Part shown: positions 27,743-38,160 of the stretch, in pieces
Numbering within the stretch: position 1 is the first letter of the stretch
Layout of the letters: every line of letters begins with the position of its first letter
Assembly: GCF_028769735.1 (NCBI RefSeq)
Contig: NC_088169.1
Coordinates: 42,933,229 to 42,997,228 of the forward strand
Length of the DNA stretch: 64,000 nt
Source of the DNA: Zonotrichia leucophrys gambelii
Lineage: Eukaryota > Chordata > Aves > Passeriformes > Passerellidae
Reading direction: 5' to 3'
Program-made: the position numbers and the translations under genes
The notes under the pieces: generated by a model
Told to the model about the DNA's origin: nothing
Databases searched by the model: none
What the model saw: the letters and a program-made list of their open reading frames with translations, nothing else

Positions 27743-29662
27743 GAAGAAAGCTTCTCAAACCTGTACATGGACTGCTTTAACTACACTTCCAACATCACAC
27801 CAGGTAGCAAATACAGAGCTTTAACATTAACAAGAGTCCATGCTGTATGAACAGCTATTACCCCACCTTGCAGTACTGTACAAGAACAACACACTTAGAA
27901 ACACACTTTAAAGCAACCCTAGTCTTACAACTCATTTGAACAGCTACAAACAGAACTGCTCAAAAGTTGATACACCAACTAGCAAAAACGAATATAAACC
28001 ACAAAAATACCAAACTACTTCAACAGGAAGCTCAGAAAAAATAACTCACACCCCCATAAATCATATGTACTTAATCATAAAAGCAGATTTACTTATAAAA
28101 CTTAGCGGGAAACTGTGGAGTAATTTTGGATTAAACTACTATTAAATATTTAATTACTCTGAGTCTTTCTGTACTGATACATGTCAACAGAAACTTGTAA
28201 ATGCTGGGCTTACTTAAAAATTGCATGTCGACTTTGCACTGTACATTCAGAAAATATATGAAACAATAAAACTTCTCAGTGAGCTGAAAGCAACAAGTGT
28301 TTACCCAAAGTTATTAGAAGTCTGAAATGTACTAGAATTTCTTTTTTTAATGTAACAGAGGATATCCTACCATTCTGTCTGAAAGCAGCTGGTGTAACAG
28401 AGAGCAAAGGGAAAGCATGACTGCATATTCAAAGGATCTGTGGCTCACAGGAGAGATTTCATGATTTCATATAACTGATGAGCAACCTGAATATAAATTA
28501 CAGGAAAAAGCACAGAAAGACCAGAGAATCAGTAAGCCTGAGGGATGAAGGTGCAACACGGAACAACCTTCCCTGTATCTTTGTGAACTACAACCTCGCT
28601 GTCCTGAGATTTTCTACATTTATCATTCCTCATGTAAAGTGCTAAATGTTACACAGTGAATAACTGTGGCACTTTTTCACCTCAAGGAAGATAAATCTAC
28701 TGCTTCCAACTTTCAAGAGGAAGCGAGCAAACCGAGGAGCATCTAATTCACTCTACAAATAGCAGGACCTAACAGCAAAGTGCCAGTGGCGAAGCATAAA
28801 CCTTTTTTGAGGGCTCAAACAGTCCGATTTAAGCAGCCCCGGCTCGTTCACGTATAATAGCTCTCTTTTTGTGGCGCTCTCCGATTGCTAAATGAATTCC
28901 AGCCCCAAACGTATTTTTATTCATTCAGTCTTAAAGATGCAATACTGATAAGCAGGGAAATGGAATTACAACAAAAAACTGTTCCCAACACCTTCGTAGG
29001 CGGATTGCGATGTAACCTGTTGTAGGCATGTTTGAGCAGACGGAAGAGCCAAGTTGCAGGCTGCCGGGCGGCTGTGTGTGCGGGTGCGTGGGTGCCTCTA
29101 CCCGGCAGCCGGTGCCTCTGCTCGATCCACGCTGCGGCGGCGGCGCCTCCAAGGGGCGACCCTGCCGGCCGGGGCCGCGGAGGGTGCGGAGGGGAGCAGG
29201 ACTGCCCTCCTCGCCCTTCTCGTCCTCCTCCGCCGCCTCCATCGCGCCCTGTGCTCGCGGGCAGAGGCCAAAGTTTTCTCCCCGGCACAGGGCGGCAGTG
29301 GGGACAGCCGCCACTGCGGAGCTGCCCGCTGCCTCTCGCCGCCCGGCTGCAACTCTCAAGAAGTTTCAGCCAGCGAACAGAAACGCGGCTGAGCCTGCCT
29401 GCGTCCCCGTCATTCTCACCCCTCTTTACTTACCCCCACCCCGTTAGTTTCTGTATTTAATCTTTATCTACACGCACACACCCGCTCCTCCGGGAAGCCC
29501 CCGGCTGCCACCCGGGCGGGCGGAGCCGCTCCGCTCCGCTCCGCGCACACAGCGCCGCGATCCCGGCCGCGCTCCGTGGGGCGTGCGCGCAGCCCGGCGG
29601 CAGCGGCAGCCCCAGCCCCGCTCCGCCGTCCCTGCCCGCTCCCCGCCGCGCCCGGCCCCGTC

Positions 29663-29667
29663 CTTAC
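29663..29667 (-). other. GPC6: Splice donor of GPC6 exon 1
   Basis: On the minus strand the exon ends ATCGCAG and the intron starts GTAAGG, a near-perfect consensus 5' splice site. The split falls after the first base of the Gly codon (phase 1). The open frame runs past this point, but its residues lose glypican similarity exactly here, which supports the junction. Confidence 0.9.
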
Positions 29668-29887
29668 CTGCGATCTCCTGGTAGGGCACGCTGGCCAGGC
29701 TGAAGCCCTTGGCGCTGTACGCCTGCCGCACCTCGCCGCAGCTCCGCGCCTTGCCCTCGGTCCCCGCGGCCGGCAGCACCGGCAGCACCAGCAGCACCAG
29801 CAGCAGCAGCAGGAGCGGCGGCGGCGGCACCGGCAGCGGCGGCCCCGCCAGGGCGCAGCGCCGCGCAGCCCCCCGCGCCGCCGGCAT
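29668..29887 (-). CDS. GPC6: Glypican-6, first coding exon (signal peptide and mature N-terminus); partial gene
   Basis: This exon begins a glypican, a GPI-anchored heparan sulfate proteoglycan that acts at the cell surface as a co-receptor for Wnt, FGF, Hedgehog and BMP signals. It encodes 73 full codons plus one base. Residues 1-42 form a signal peptide: a short basic N-terminus ([10 protein letters not shown]), a proline stretch and a Leu/Val core ending PAAG. Residues 46-73 carry [12 protein letters not shown] and [14 protein letters not shown], the glypican N-terminus with its first conserved cysteine. PYQEIA favours GPC6; remembered GPC1 and GPC4 differ there. The chosen ATG (29887-29885) has G at -3 and C at +4 and places the signal peptide at the extreme N-terminus. 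The leader is about 20 residues longer than in mammals. Coding stops at a GT donor in phase 1 inside a Gly codon, and exon 2 lies beyond the window. GPC6 over a paralogue is an inference from memory. Confidence 0.9.
29798..29812 (-). repeat. CTG trinucleotide run inside the signal peptide coding sequence
   Basis: The plus strand shows five perfect CAG units, flanked by imperfect CAG/CAC units over about 29773-29815. On the coding strand these are CTG and GTG codons that build the Leu/Val hydrophobic core of the signal peptide. Such a run can change length without breaking frame and may explain the long leader. Confidence 0.8.
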
Positions 29888-30420
29888 GGCGCGGAGCGCA
29901 ACTCCCGCGCGGCGCGCAAGTCCCGCGCCGCCGCCGCCGCCGCTCCGCCGCGCCTCCGCCGCGCCCCCCGGCTGCGGGGGCGGCGGCCCGGGAGCCCCCC
30001 GGCCGCCCAGGCAAACTTTTGCGAGGCGGGGGGGAGATGGGCGCGCACACGCACACATGCGCGCACGGCGGGGGCAGCAGAGCGGTAGCCTCGTCCCTCC
30101 GGCTCCTTCTCCAAACGCGGAGCGCTCGCCCCACGCCGAAAGAAAAAAAAAAAAAGGAAAAAAAACCCAAACCAGAACCTGAAGCAGATCCCCGCAACCA
30201 AAAGAAACAAAAGAAAAAAGGCAATGTAAAAAAGAAGGTAAAAATCTGTCTGTAGCTTATGAAGATTAAAACCGCAGGCGCGTTGCTGCGAGCGGAGTCC
30301 CGGGGCAGCGTCAGCGCGATCCGCCGCGGAGCTGTGCCTGTCGCCTCTGCCGGGCTGGATGGAGACGGTGGGGAAAGCAGCCGGCGTGGGATGGACTGGA
30401 CAGCGGCTCGGAGCGTGCCT
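29888..30420 (-). promoter_or_regulatory. GPC6: Presumed 5' untranslated region and core promoter of GPC6
   Basis: This GC-rich stretch lies directly upstream of the start codon on the minus strand. The transcription start cannot be fixed from sequence. An in-frame upstream ATG exists at 30058-30056 with no stop before the main start, which would add 57 residues. Its context is weak (C at -3, T at +4) and it would bury the signal peptide about 60 residues in, so it is probably outside the mRNA or bypassed. A pyrimidine-rich run (minus strand) lies at 30141-30168. Confidence 0.6.
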
Positions 30421-30430
30421 GTGTGCCTCT

Positions 30431-30470
30431 GTGTGTGTGTGTGTGGTGTGCGTGCGTGTGGTGCACTGGA
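30431..30470. repeat. (GT)n-rich microsatellite upstream of GPC6
   Basis: A pure GT run at 30431-30445 is followed by imperfect GT/GC alternation. It lies at the upstream edge of the CpG island, 120 bp from a longer CA repeat. Confidence 0.9.
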
Positions 30471-30591
30471 TGCGTGTGCCTGTATTTACGGGAGCCGGGG
30501 AAACCTCTGCTCCGCGCAGCGCTGGAGCAGCCTCCGGAGCCAGGCAGGGAGAAATCCTGGAGACAAGACACTGCGAGGGAGAGCCGCACAT

Positions 30592-30647
30592 GCACACACA
30601 CACACACACACACACGCACACACACACACACCCCACACACACACACA
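30592..30647. repeat. (CA)n microsatellite upstream of GPC6
   Basis: CA dinucleotides run with one G and a short CCCC interruption near 30631-30634. It is about 700 bp upstream of the GPC6 start codon and complementary in type to the GT run at 30431. Confidence 0.95.
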
Positions 30648-33049
30648 GAAACGTGCTGCACATTGCATCGCCGAAATACTGAATACAGGAGCAGAAAGCA
30701 AATCCTGGCGTGGATCGCTGTTTGCTGGCAGAAGGAAGGAAAAGCACCCTGAGCCCCGAAAATTTCCTCCTCACCACAAATCCAGCTGCTCCTAGACCCA
30801 AAATTACAAATTGCCTGCTAGCAAGACGTCAAAAAGGTACTACTCCTTTGCAAGATTGCTCTCTGTAGTACCAGGGTTAGACTGGGCCCCTTAAATACTT
30901 TTTCCCCATTATTATTTGTTGCACACATAAATACCTGAGCTGACAAGCTAGAATGAGGATTAGTCCATTTTCTAAAGGAAAGAGCAAAGGAAAGATGTTT
31001 CTGTGCATCACACAAAGAATGAGAAAACAAGAATGATAGTCCTTGACCTGGATAATTCCTGCCAACCTAGGAGAGGAGAGCAGGGGAGCACAACCATAAA
31101 TTTCTTTTCTGCAAATGAGCATCTGCAAAAAACTGAATGGGGGAAGTGAAGAAAATTCTTGCAAGGTGAATTGTTCTTGGTTTAGGGAGAGAGAAGAATA
31201 TTCTGTAAAGTATTTGATAGCAAAACCCAAACTTACAATTTTAAAAGATATCACAGTGCTTTTTTATGAGTATTGTAGAGAAGTATGATAGCTTGTCCAA
31301 AGTGTAGAGAGAGATGTCAGGAGGAACTGAAGAAGGCCCAACAGAAGAAAAAAAAGACCATGATTTTGCAGACTGACTTATCAGTGAGGAGCCACAGAGC
31401 AGTATCATGACATATCATAATTCAAGATACATAATTCACATTTTTACAGAAATTTTTAGGTGCCAGCACTGCTGTGGTGTCACATTAGCTGCAGTGTAAG
31501 TTCTGGGTCTGAGTCAGTGTACGCAGCCTGGTCATACCTGGTGTTCTGTGTTCCTCCAGCCTCCCTTCCTGTTTTACCTCTCCCACATTGTCATTCCTTC
31601 TTCTTCCCTCTCCTTTTTCCTCCCATTCCCCAGCAGAATGATGCTGCTCTGACACTGCTTGTGCACACAGTGGGTAAGCAGTGTTTGGGTGTGTTGTAAC
31701 AGTGTCAAGTGCTATCACCCAGCCTCTTCTGCCAGAGGACAGGATGCAAGTGGACCCCTCTATAACAACCTACAAAACAGAGAGCTCAGTGTCTTAACCT
31801 GCCCACTACAAATGATAAGCTGTTAGTACGTGTTAGTGCCCCGTATTAGTGAAAAGTTAGACATGGTTTGTGTATTTACTGTGCAGAAAATTTTTGACAG
31901 ATCTGTTTATAAGATCTCAGGGTGTGCAAGATACTTGGAAGATACACTCAGTTCACCCCAAGAGAGGATCAGAAGGGTGTTACTAATGTTATACATACCT
32001 CAGTTCTTCAGGATTGCTCCAACTGTCTTCTATGCTGTGGTCAAAGCCAAGCATTGGTTTACCACATATTGAGCATGACACACTCCCCTACAATCCAATC
32101 TTCAGCATTTCTCCTACCCACAGGAAGTTAATTGACACAGATTCAAATATGCAAATAAGAAAATCAGCAAACTGTTCTGAAGTGCACAAGTCACTGTAAA
32201 AGAGCAAAAGAGATCCTGTGATTAATTTAGGGGTGCCTCTAGGTAATTGTTTTGTAAGAAAAATATTAATCTGCTAGAAGAAAAAATGGAACATGTTCAC
32301 CCATGCATTTTTTGCCAATACCAGCTGAATTCATACCATTGTTAGTACAATTAGCACTTTTACATAAGACAATGACAGCATAATATAACCTTTATATAAC
32401 ATGGGAAACTTGCTATGGGAAAGTCAGGCTCAGTTCCACCTTTGAATCCTACTTCAGAAGCAAGTGGCCTAGACAGCCAGTGGTGTTGTAGTTAGTCCTG
32501 AATGTGTAAGGAATGCCTGACTCTCCCAGGAGTTCACGTTTAAATGCACAGGTATTTCTTTGGCTTCAACAAATCTCCTACTCATCACATGGGAGAATCA
32601 TTGTGTGTTCTCGGTATGCATGTAATTAATTTTCTACCAAGTGGAAGAGCTCCAAAGAAAGCCCAGGTCGGAATGCACTCTAAGCCAGTGGCTTTAGCAA
32701 TCGCTTAGAAACATAACACCTTCTGCCAGGCAGATCATAGGCATGAGCTAAAAGCTCTCCTATTTCAGGACTCACACTAGGAGGCTGTTTGAGGTGGCCA
32801 CATCATACCCATCCTTTCCCAGCTGAACCATAGAAATAAAACCATAAAACTGGTGTGTTTCACAACTCATGACAAGAACTCTTAACTTTATTTAAAAGCT
32901 TTCCTTCCTTCTCCTTAACATGGTGATTAGTGTCTTCCAACTTAAAGCATTCTCTGGAAGAGATGGACTTGATCCTGAGTTGGTGTGCATCAGTGAAGGA
33001 GCTTAGAATGCTGAGTTGTTGGGTAAAATGCTGGCTTTTCCTACATTTC

Positions 33050-33101
33050 GGGTAAGAATACTTCTCAACAATTTTGGGTATGAATACTTTTCAACAACTC
33101 A
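33050..33101. repeat. Two-copy tandem repeat of about 26 bp
   Basis: GGTAAGAATACTTCTCAACA and GGTATGAATACTTTTCAACA begin two adjacent copies with a few substitutions. Confidence 0.8.
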
Positions 33102-36100
33102 ATTCATTTGCATAAGCATGAAAGTGAAACATTTTATTTTAGTTATATGGAATATTTTGATCACCAGGGAAAGTTTCTGTGTCTTTTGTATTTCTCTGGA
33201 AAGATAAAATAGCACTTAAAAATAAATTTTTAATGGTTTTCATACTTGGCAGTCAGACGGAAAATCAATCTTGCTCTCTTGGAGAGCCCCCTTCATCAAA
33301 CACATTCAATGTGGTAACATAGATGACTGCTTAGAATGAAGTCTTTGCAATGCATCTGCTGGCCACAGTTACCACAAGTGGGCTTTTTTTTCCTCAAGTT
33401 CTTCCAAGTAGGTGTTCATTCATTTTAAGTTCTACCAACTGATTTTTTTGCAAAGTTTATCCTAAAGATCTGCAAAAAATATAGAAGACGTGATTTTTAA
33501 CGTTTGTTTCCAAACACTTCCATAAAAAATGAATTAAAACTAATCATTCACACCCAATCATTATAAAAACATCAATTGAAAGTGGAGCAGCAGCCAGCTT
33601 TATTTCCTTCATCCACTGGAATACTCCACCTCATGTGGCTGAGACAGTTTCATGCTCTTATGTAAAGGACTTATGAAATCTCTAAAAAATAAGGAAAAAA
33701 AATAAGTATTGAATTGCTGCATCATTTGCAAAGCAGCTATCATCTTGAGCTCTGAACAATTCAAGGACATGGTGGAAAAACACGATTATAGATCTTAAAC
33801 ATTATAGTGTGTAGTACATAGGCATGAGATTGAGATTGTACAAGGAATTTTTGCTCCTTTTTTCATGTTTTTGAGTTATTTCCCTTTAGAAACAGGATAA
33901 ATAATGTTACTTTGAAAGATACACTGATTTATTGTCAGGTGTTATCAAAAAACTCTCCTTGTTGTCATGGGTATTAAGAGGACTGCATAGACAAAAGCAT
34001 CTTTCACCTGACTTGACAATAAAACTTTGGCAAATGTCAAAATGCTCCATAACTCAGCTTCACAAAAAAGAGAAGCTGACTTCTCGATTCTCCATTAAAC
34101 CTATGCACTCCCTAGATTTGCAGCTTTCACATAATGGATTTCTAGCATGAATGTTTCAGTGGTTGAGGAAATAATCAGTAAGATTCTCAGATGTCTGACA
34201 GAATTTCTGTTGGTGAAGTGGCTCTGACATTCCAGCTATTTCTGCAGGCAGATGGTGGCCTCTGTTCACACCACCAGCCCCCGCACCGCTGCAGGTGCTC
34301 TGAGGGTGGGAGGGCTTTTAGGATCTTGCCTTAACTTTAGGAGAAGTTCCATCCACACGCAGGTTGCCAAAGTATTCAGAGTACAGAGCACATCCTTGAT
34401 ATTGAGGACCAAGTCACTCACACTCCGGGCTTTGCACACCCAGAGGGAAATCTGAACATGCTCCTTTTACTGTAAAACCATGAGCACAGATATGAAGGCA
34501 CTTGTTCTTTTTTTAGGTTTACAGTGTCTACACTAGGTGGATATTGTTCTTTAAAAGTCCAGAAATGGTTAATTGCAATGAGGTAACACTTTGATTGAAA
34601 CTGAGCTATGAGTTTGTCCCAATAAAACTTTCCAAAGAGCAGTTCAATGAAGGCATACATTGCAGCATCAAAAGGTGCCTTTTAACTGATTTTTCATGTT
34701 CTGTCCAGAGCTTTCATAGAAAAACTTTCTCCATATAGCACAGACTGCTCTTCCTTAGCAATCTGTGCTAGAAGGTGAAACTTTAGGTTTTTCTTTGTAG
34801 TGAATGGTATTTGCTGCAAAATTAATGCAAAGCCCGGTTGTTTCCAAAAAGTGAGCTCCAGAGGCACAGGTGTGAAAAACTCATCTTTCTCTAGAAGTTG
34901 CACTCAAAAATAGAATTGTCAACACAGCTGCTAGGTAAGTCCTCTTAGAAAACGTTTTCAGATTCCTGGCCAAGAAAACAGACCTGCTACATACACAGAA
35001 TAATGAAATATGATTAGCTTTCTTTCTTCTGAAAATTTTTAGAGACAGAAGGCAAAAAATGATCTAAGATTCCATATGCTCAGTTATGCATAATATAGGA
35101 GGCTTAGGCTCCCATAAAAAAGGTTTATAAGTGGTAATCAGTGATGTCATATTAATTATAAGCAATAAGCAGTAGTGGTTGCTCTTGAAATCTGCAGGCT
35201 ATGCTATTTTGGGAAAATAGCCACTTTTTATATTAGCTGCTCATTTTATGAAACCTTTTGTGAACAAATAGTAGAAGTTCATACACAGAAACTGAATGAG
35301 TAAGTCAAAATATCTGGACAGAACCATTGCTCCTTTCAGGTGAGGACTACAGCAAATAATCCAGGGCTGTTGTTCATTGTAATAATTTTCTTAATTTTTT
35401 CTCTCTACTTACTTAAGGTAGTGTCATTTAATCTGCCTAAATCTGGATGTATAAAATACTCTGTGTACAGAGTACACTGAAGCAAAATCACAGAGTCAAA
35501 ATATTCAATTTTGAACACCTTATCACTAGAAAAAAATTTAGCTTTATTTAGATCATAGTCTTGAGTAATGCAAAAAACCCATAGATATTCATTGGGGACA
35601 ATTTTCATTCATATTTTATCAATTTGCAGTTCAGCTGAAATTTAAAGCGATAATTTGCAATAGACAGAATATGGACATTATTTCTGATATAAATGTACAG
35701 CATAATATATGCATTAAAGCTGTGAATGTAAGGTTTATAGTTTCTGAATTACCATTTCCGAGCAATGTGTTTAAAAGTATATGATATGTTCTCTGACAAA
35801 GATCAAAGGGCTTAATATATTTTGTAAGTTACAGCTATAATGATTGCATTTGCAAAAGCTGTAATTTACTGGTCTATTTCCATAATGAATGGGAGCCTAA
35901 CGAGTCACACAAGCTGATACATTCAGCAAAAATACGGGACATCTTAGACTTGACTTGGAATATGCATTATGATAATAGCTGCAGTTTTACTGGAGAGTAA
36001 ATTTTCTTTTATTTCTTGGCATGCTTACCTTGTCAGTCTTCTTAGGTTTTTCAGTTTTCTAAACCAAAATATATTTTAGGAATATAAGCAAATGAATGGT

Positions 36101-37832
36101 GGGAGGAGGTTGCAATGGTGCAATCATTCCTGTACACACATGTGTTCTGAAAAGCTATGAGAGAAGAAAAGCCACATTCTTAGGTAAAGACAGGCAAGAA
36201 ACGTGAGGATTAAAGGAAGATACTTCTCAGGCACAGTAATATAATTTCACATTCCTTGGTACTCTAAATGGAATTATGTCATCACCTTTTTATCATGCTG
36301 TGGGCACAAAATCCCATAATCAAAATAGAGTATTGTATAGCATGTAAAAGAATTGCTACTATGGTCTCTCCTGTGGATGTTTAATACAGATTTACATGGG
36401 TCCATGGGAGATTAGACAAGGCAATGGAAAAGAAATTACCTAAGAATTGCTAAATACACAGCTGACTTCTGGCTCAGGAATAACTTCAGCAGCCAAATGG
36501 CCAAGATGAGAGATTATCTGTAGAAATTTGCCCTCTCCTGTACTTTCCATTGGCATGTGCTTTGGGACACTGTTGGAGAAGAAACCACCTGTTAGCTCTA
36601 CCCTCTGGTCAGAGACAATACAACCATTCAAACATTACATTCTTCATTTGGTTTTGATCTTAGATACCTAGAACAGAAGATAACCTAAATACTTATATCT
36701 TTGGATCTGGAAAAATTACTACTTTATAAAGTGCCTTCAATGAATTCAGACCTCCAGCAGGAAGCAGTGGAGAGAGAGCTCCACTGAATGTGCCTGCCTT
36801 GTAAATCCCTCACAAACCTCCAGTTTACCAGCTGCACCGTGCAAGTGTTACAGAGGTTGTCAAAACCTATCCTTTTTTCCACTTCCCACAGTCAGGGCAT
36901 TTCACAGGAATTACCGTATTCTACATGATCCCTGACTCAACAGTCACTTCCTTCTAAAAGTATGTTTTGCTTCATGGGAAAGCACAGTTCCTCCCTATCA
37001 TCCCTCCTTTTCAGCTCCCTCTGACTTGTTACTGAGTAGTGTTCCATGGAAGGGAAACTTTCCTAAGTCCCATAAGTACTTTGTAGCTTGATTCAACACA
37101 GCTCATGTCTATTTGACCTTTAAATGGCAAAACTCAGAAGGTTTTATATAATACTAGTGGGTAAGTCTTAGTTTTTTGGGGTTTTTTTTCTGTCCTCAGG
37201 ACACTAAATCCCACATATGTAATTAAATAAAAGAATCGCTTCTCCTAAGGTTATTTGTTCAGATAAATAACCTTATGTTGCTGTTCTGCAAGCTGCAAAT
37301 CCAATCTTAGAGAGGGAAAAAAAATCATGCAAAGTTTACCCCACTTTCTTCAGAGAATTTTTGCAGATATTACAAAGAAAAGGTCTGTATTCTCTTAACA
37401 ATGCTCGTGTTCAGGGAGTTCTGTTGATTTACAGTTCTGATACAGAAAAATCAGTTATGGGTATTGATCTGTCCTTCTTCAGTTCTTTGTTGGTTAATTT
37501 AGTGGCAGCTAGCTTTTCCTGTACTGCTTCAACACTGCTTTGTAGTTCCCAGCATTACCTTTAACTCTTCTGTGAAACTTAGACATTGTGTTCAGCTTCC
37601 CTCCAATCTTCAGACAGTAGCTGGCTTTAATTATAAAATGTGCATTTGTTAAACAATTCAGATGCTTTGTTTTTATTTCCAGGCTCACAGGTTTTAGGAG
37701 AATGCCTTTTTGTCTGGAGATTATTTTCATTATCCTCACATGAACCCTTCATCAAAATGCTACAGCTTATCTTCCTTTGATAATTTTCACCTCTGTCAGC
37801 AAAATTATCATTAGTATAACCATATCACAACC

Positions 37833-37847
37833 TTTTTTTTTTTTTTT
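37833..37847. repeat. T15 tract
   Basis: Fifteen uninterrupted thymines in the upstream flank, with no recognisable element beside it. Confidence 0.9.
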
Positions 37848-38122
37848 CCCAGAGCTCAGAGTCTTAATGTTAAGATTTCAAAAAAGTGCTAAGAGTGGGA
37901 AGGGCAGGAGTTTATTTGCAGAAAGCAAGAAGGAAAAAATAAAAGGGACACTTTGATTTCCCACTGCAGTTTCCTCTGCAGCAAGTACAAAATTGTGACC
38001 CTTAAAAATACATCAGTTCCTAAGCAGATAAAACACAGTAGAGAGATTGTGGGAACCCAGCAGATAAAGGGAGGAATATTTGTATAGGAGCCATCAATCT
38101 ACCTACTTCTTATGAATGGTTT

Positions 38123-38160
38123 GTTCTCCAGTGATGCCTAAGGAGCATCACTGGGGGAAC
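38123..38160. repeat. Stem-loop, about 15 bp stem with 7-nt loop
   Basis: CCAGTGATGC (38128-38137) pairs perfectly with GCATCACTGG (38145-38154) around a 7-base loop. Outside this, GTTC (38123-38126) pairs with GAAC (38157-38160) across one wobble and one bulge. A second small hairpin (GTTGCC/GGCAAC) follows at 38201-38216. Confidence 0.75.

Larger units (their letters stand above)
19587..29039. other. Intronic sequence, no gene recognised
   Basis: Mostly AT-rich and unique. Two patches of higher GC lie at about 23400-23900 and 26690-26900; their frames carry no domain I recognise and no clear splice-site pair frames them. They may be regulatory or simply local composition. Confidence 0.65.
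1..29667 (-). other. GPC6: GPC6 intron 1, 5' portion (continues beyond the left edge)
   Basis: Everything left of the exon 1 donor is intron on the minus strand. No exon 2 coding sequence (the expected cysteine-rich glypican continuation) appears among the translated frames. This fits the very large first introns known for GPC6, whose mammalian gene spans over a megabase. The first few hundred bases after the donor are still CpG island; the rest is AT-rich with CR1 fragments and microsatellites listed separately. The intron assignment is inferred from gene orientation. Confidence 0.85.
29040..30420. promoter_or_regulatory. CpG island over GPC6 exon 1
   Basis: Base composition changes abruptly from AT-rich flanks to very GC-rich DNA dense in CG dinucleotides, visible from about 29040 to 30420. 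A lower-GC, A-rich patch interrupts it near 30140-30260. The island covers the start of intron 1, exon 1 and the presumed 5' untranslated region. GC boxes (GGGCGG) are seen at 29514-29523 and 29978-29983. I saw no TATA box upstream of the exon, so this is a typical CpG-island promoter. The limits are by eye. Confidence 0.85.

Noticed and set aside
29028..29460. Plus- and minus-strand frames of 84-142 codons left of exon 1
   Set aside because: They overlap one another on both strands in GC-rich intron DNA and have Pro/Arg/Ala-rich composition with no domain.
1..29662. GPC6 exon 2 within the window
   Set aside because: No frame on the minus strand shows the expected cysteine-rich glypican continuation. 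The first intron is known to be very large in other vertebrates.
29464..30801. 445-codon open frame on the minus strand over the CpG island
   Set aside because: It is in a different frame from the glypican exon. Its residues are low-complexity Arg/Ala/Gly and Cys/Val runs from GC-rich and GT-repeat DNA. Long chance frames are expected in CpG islands.
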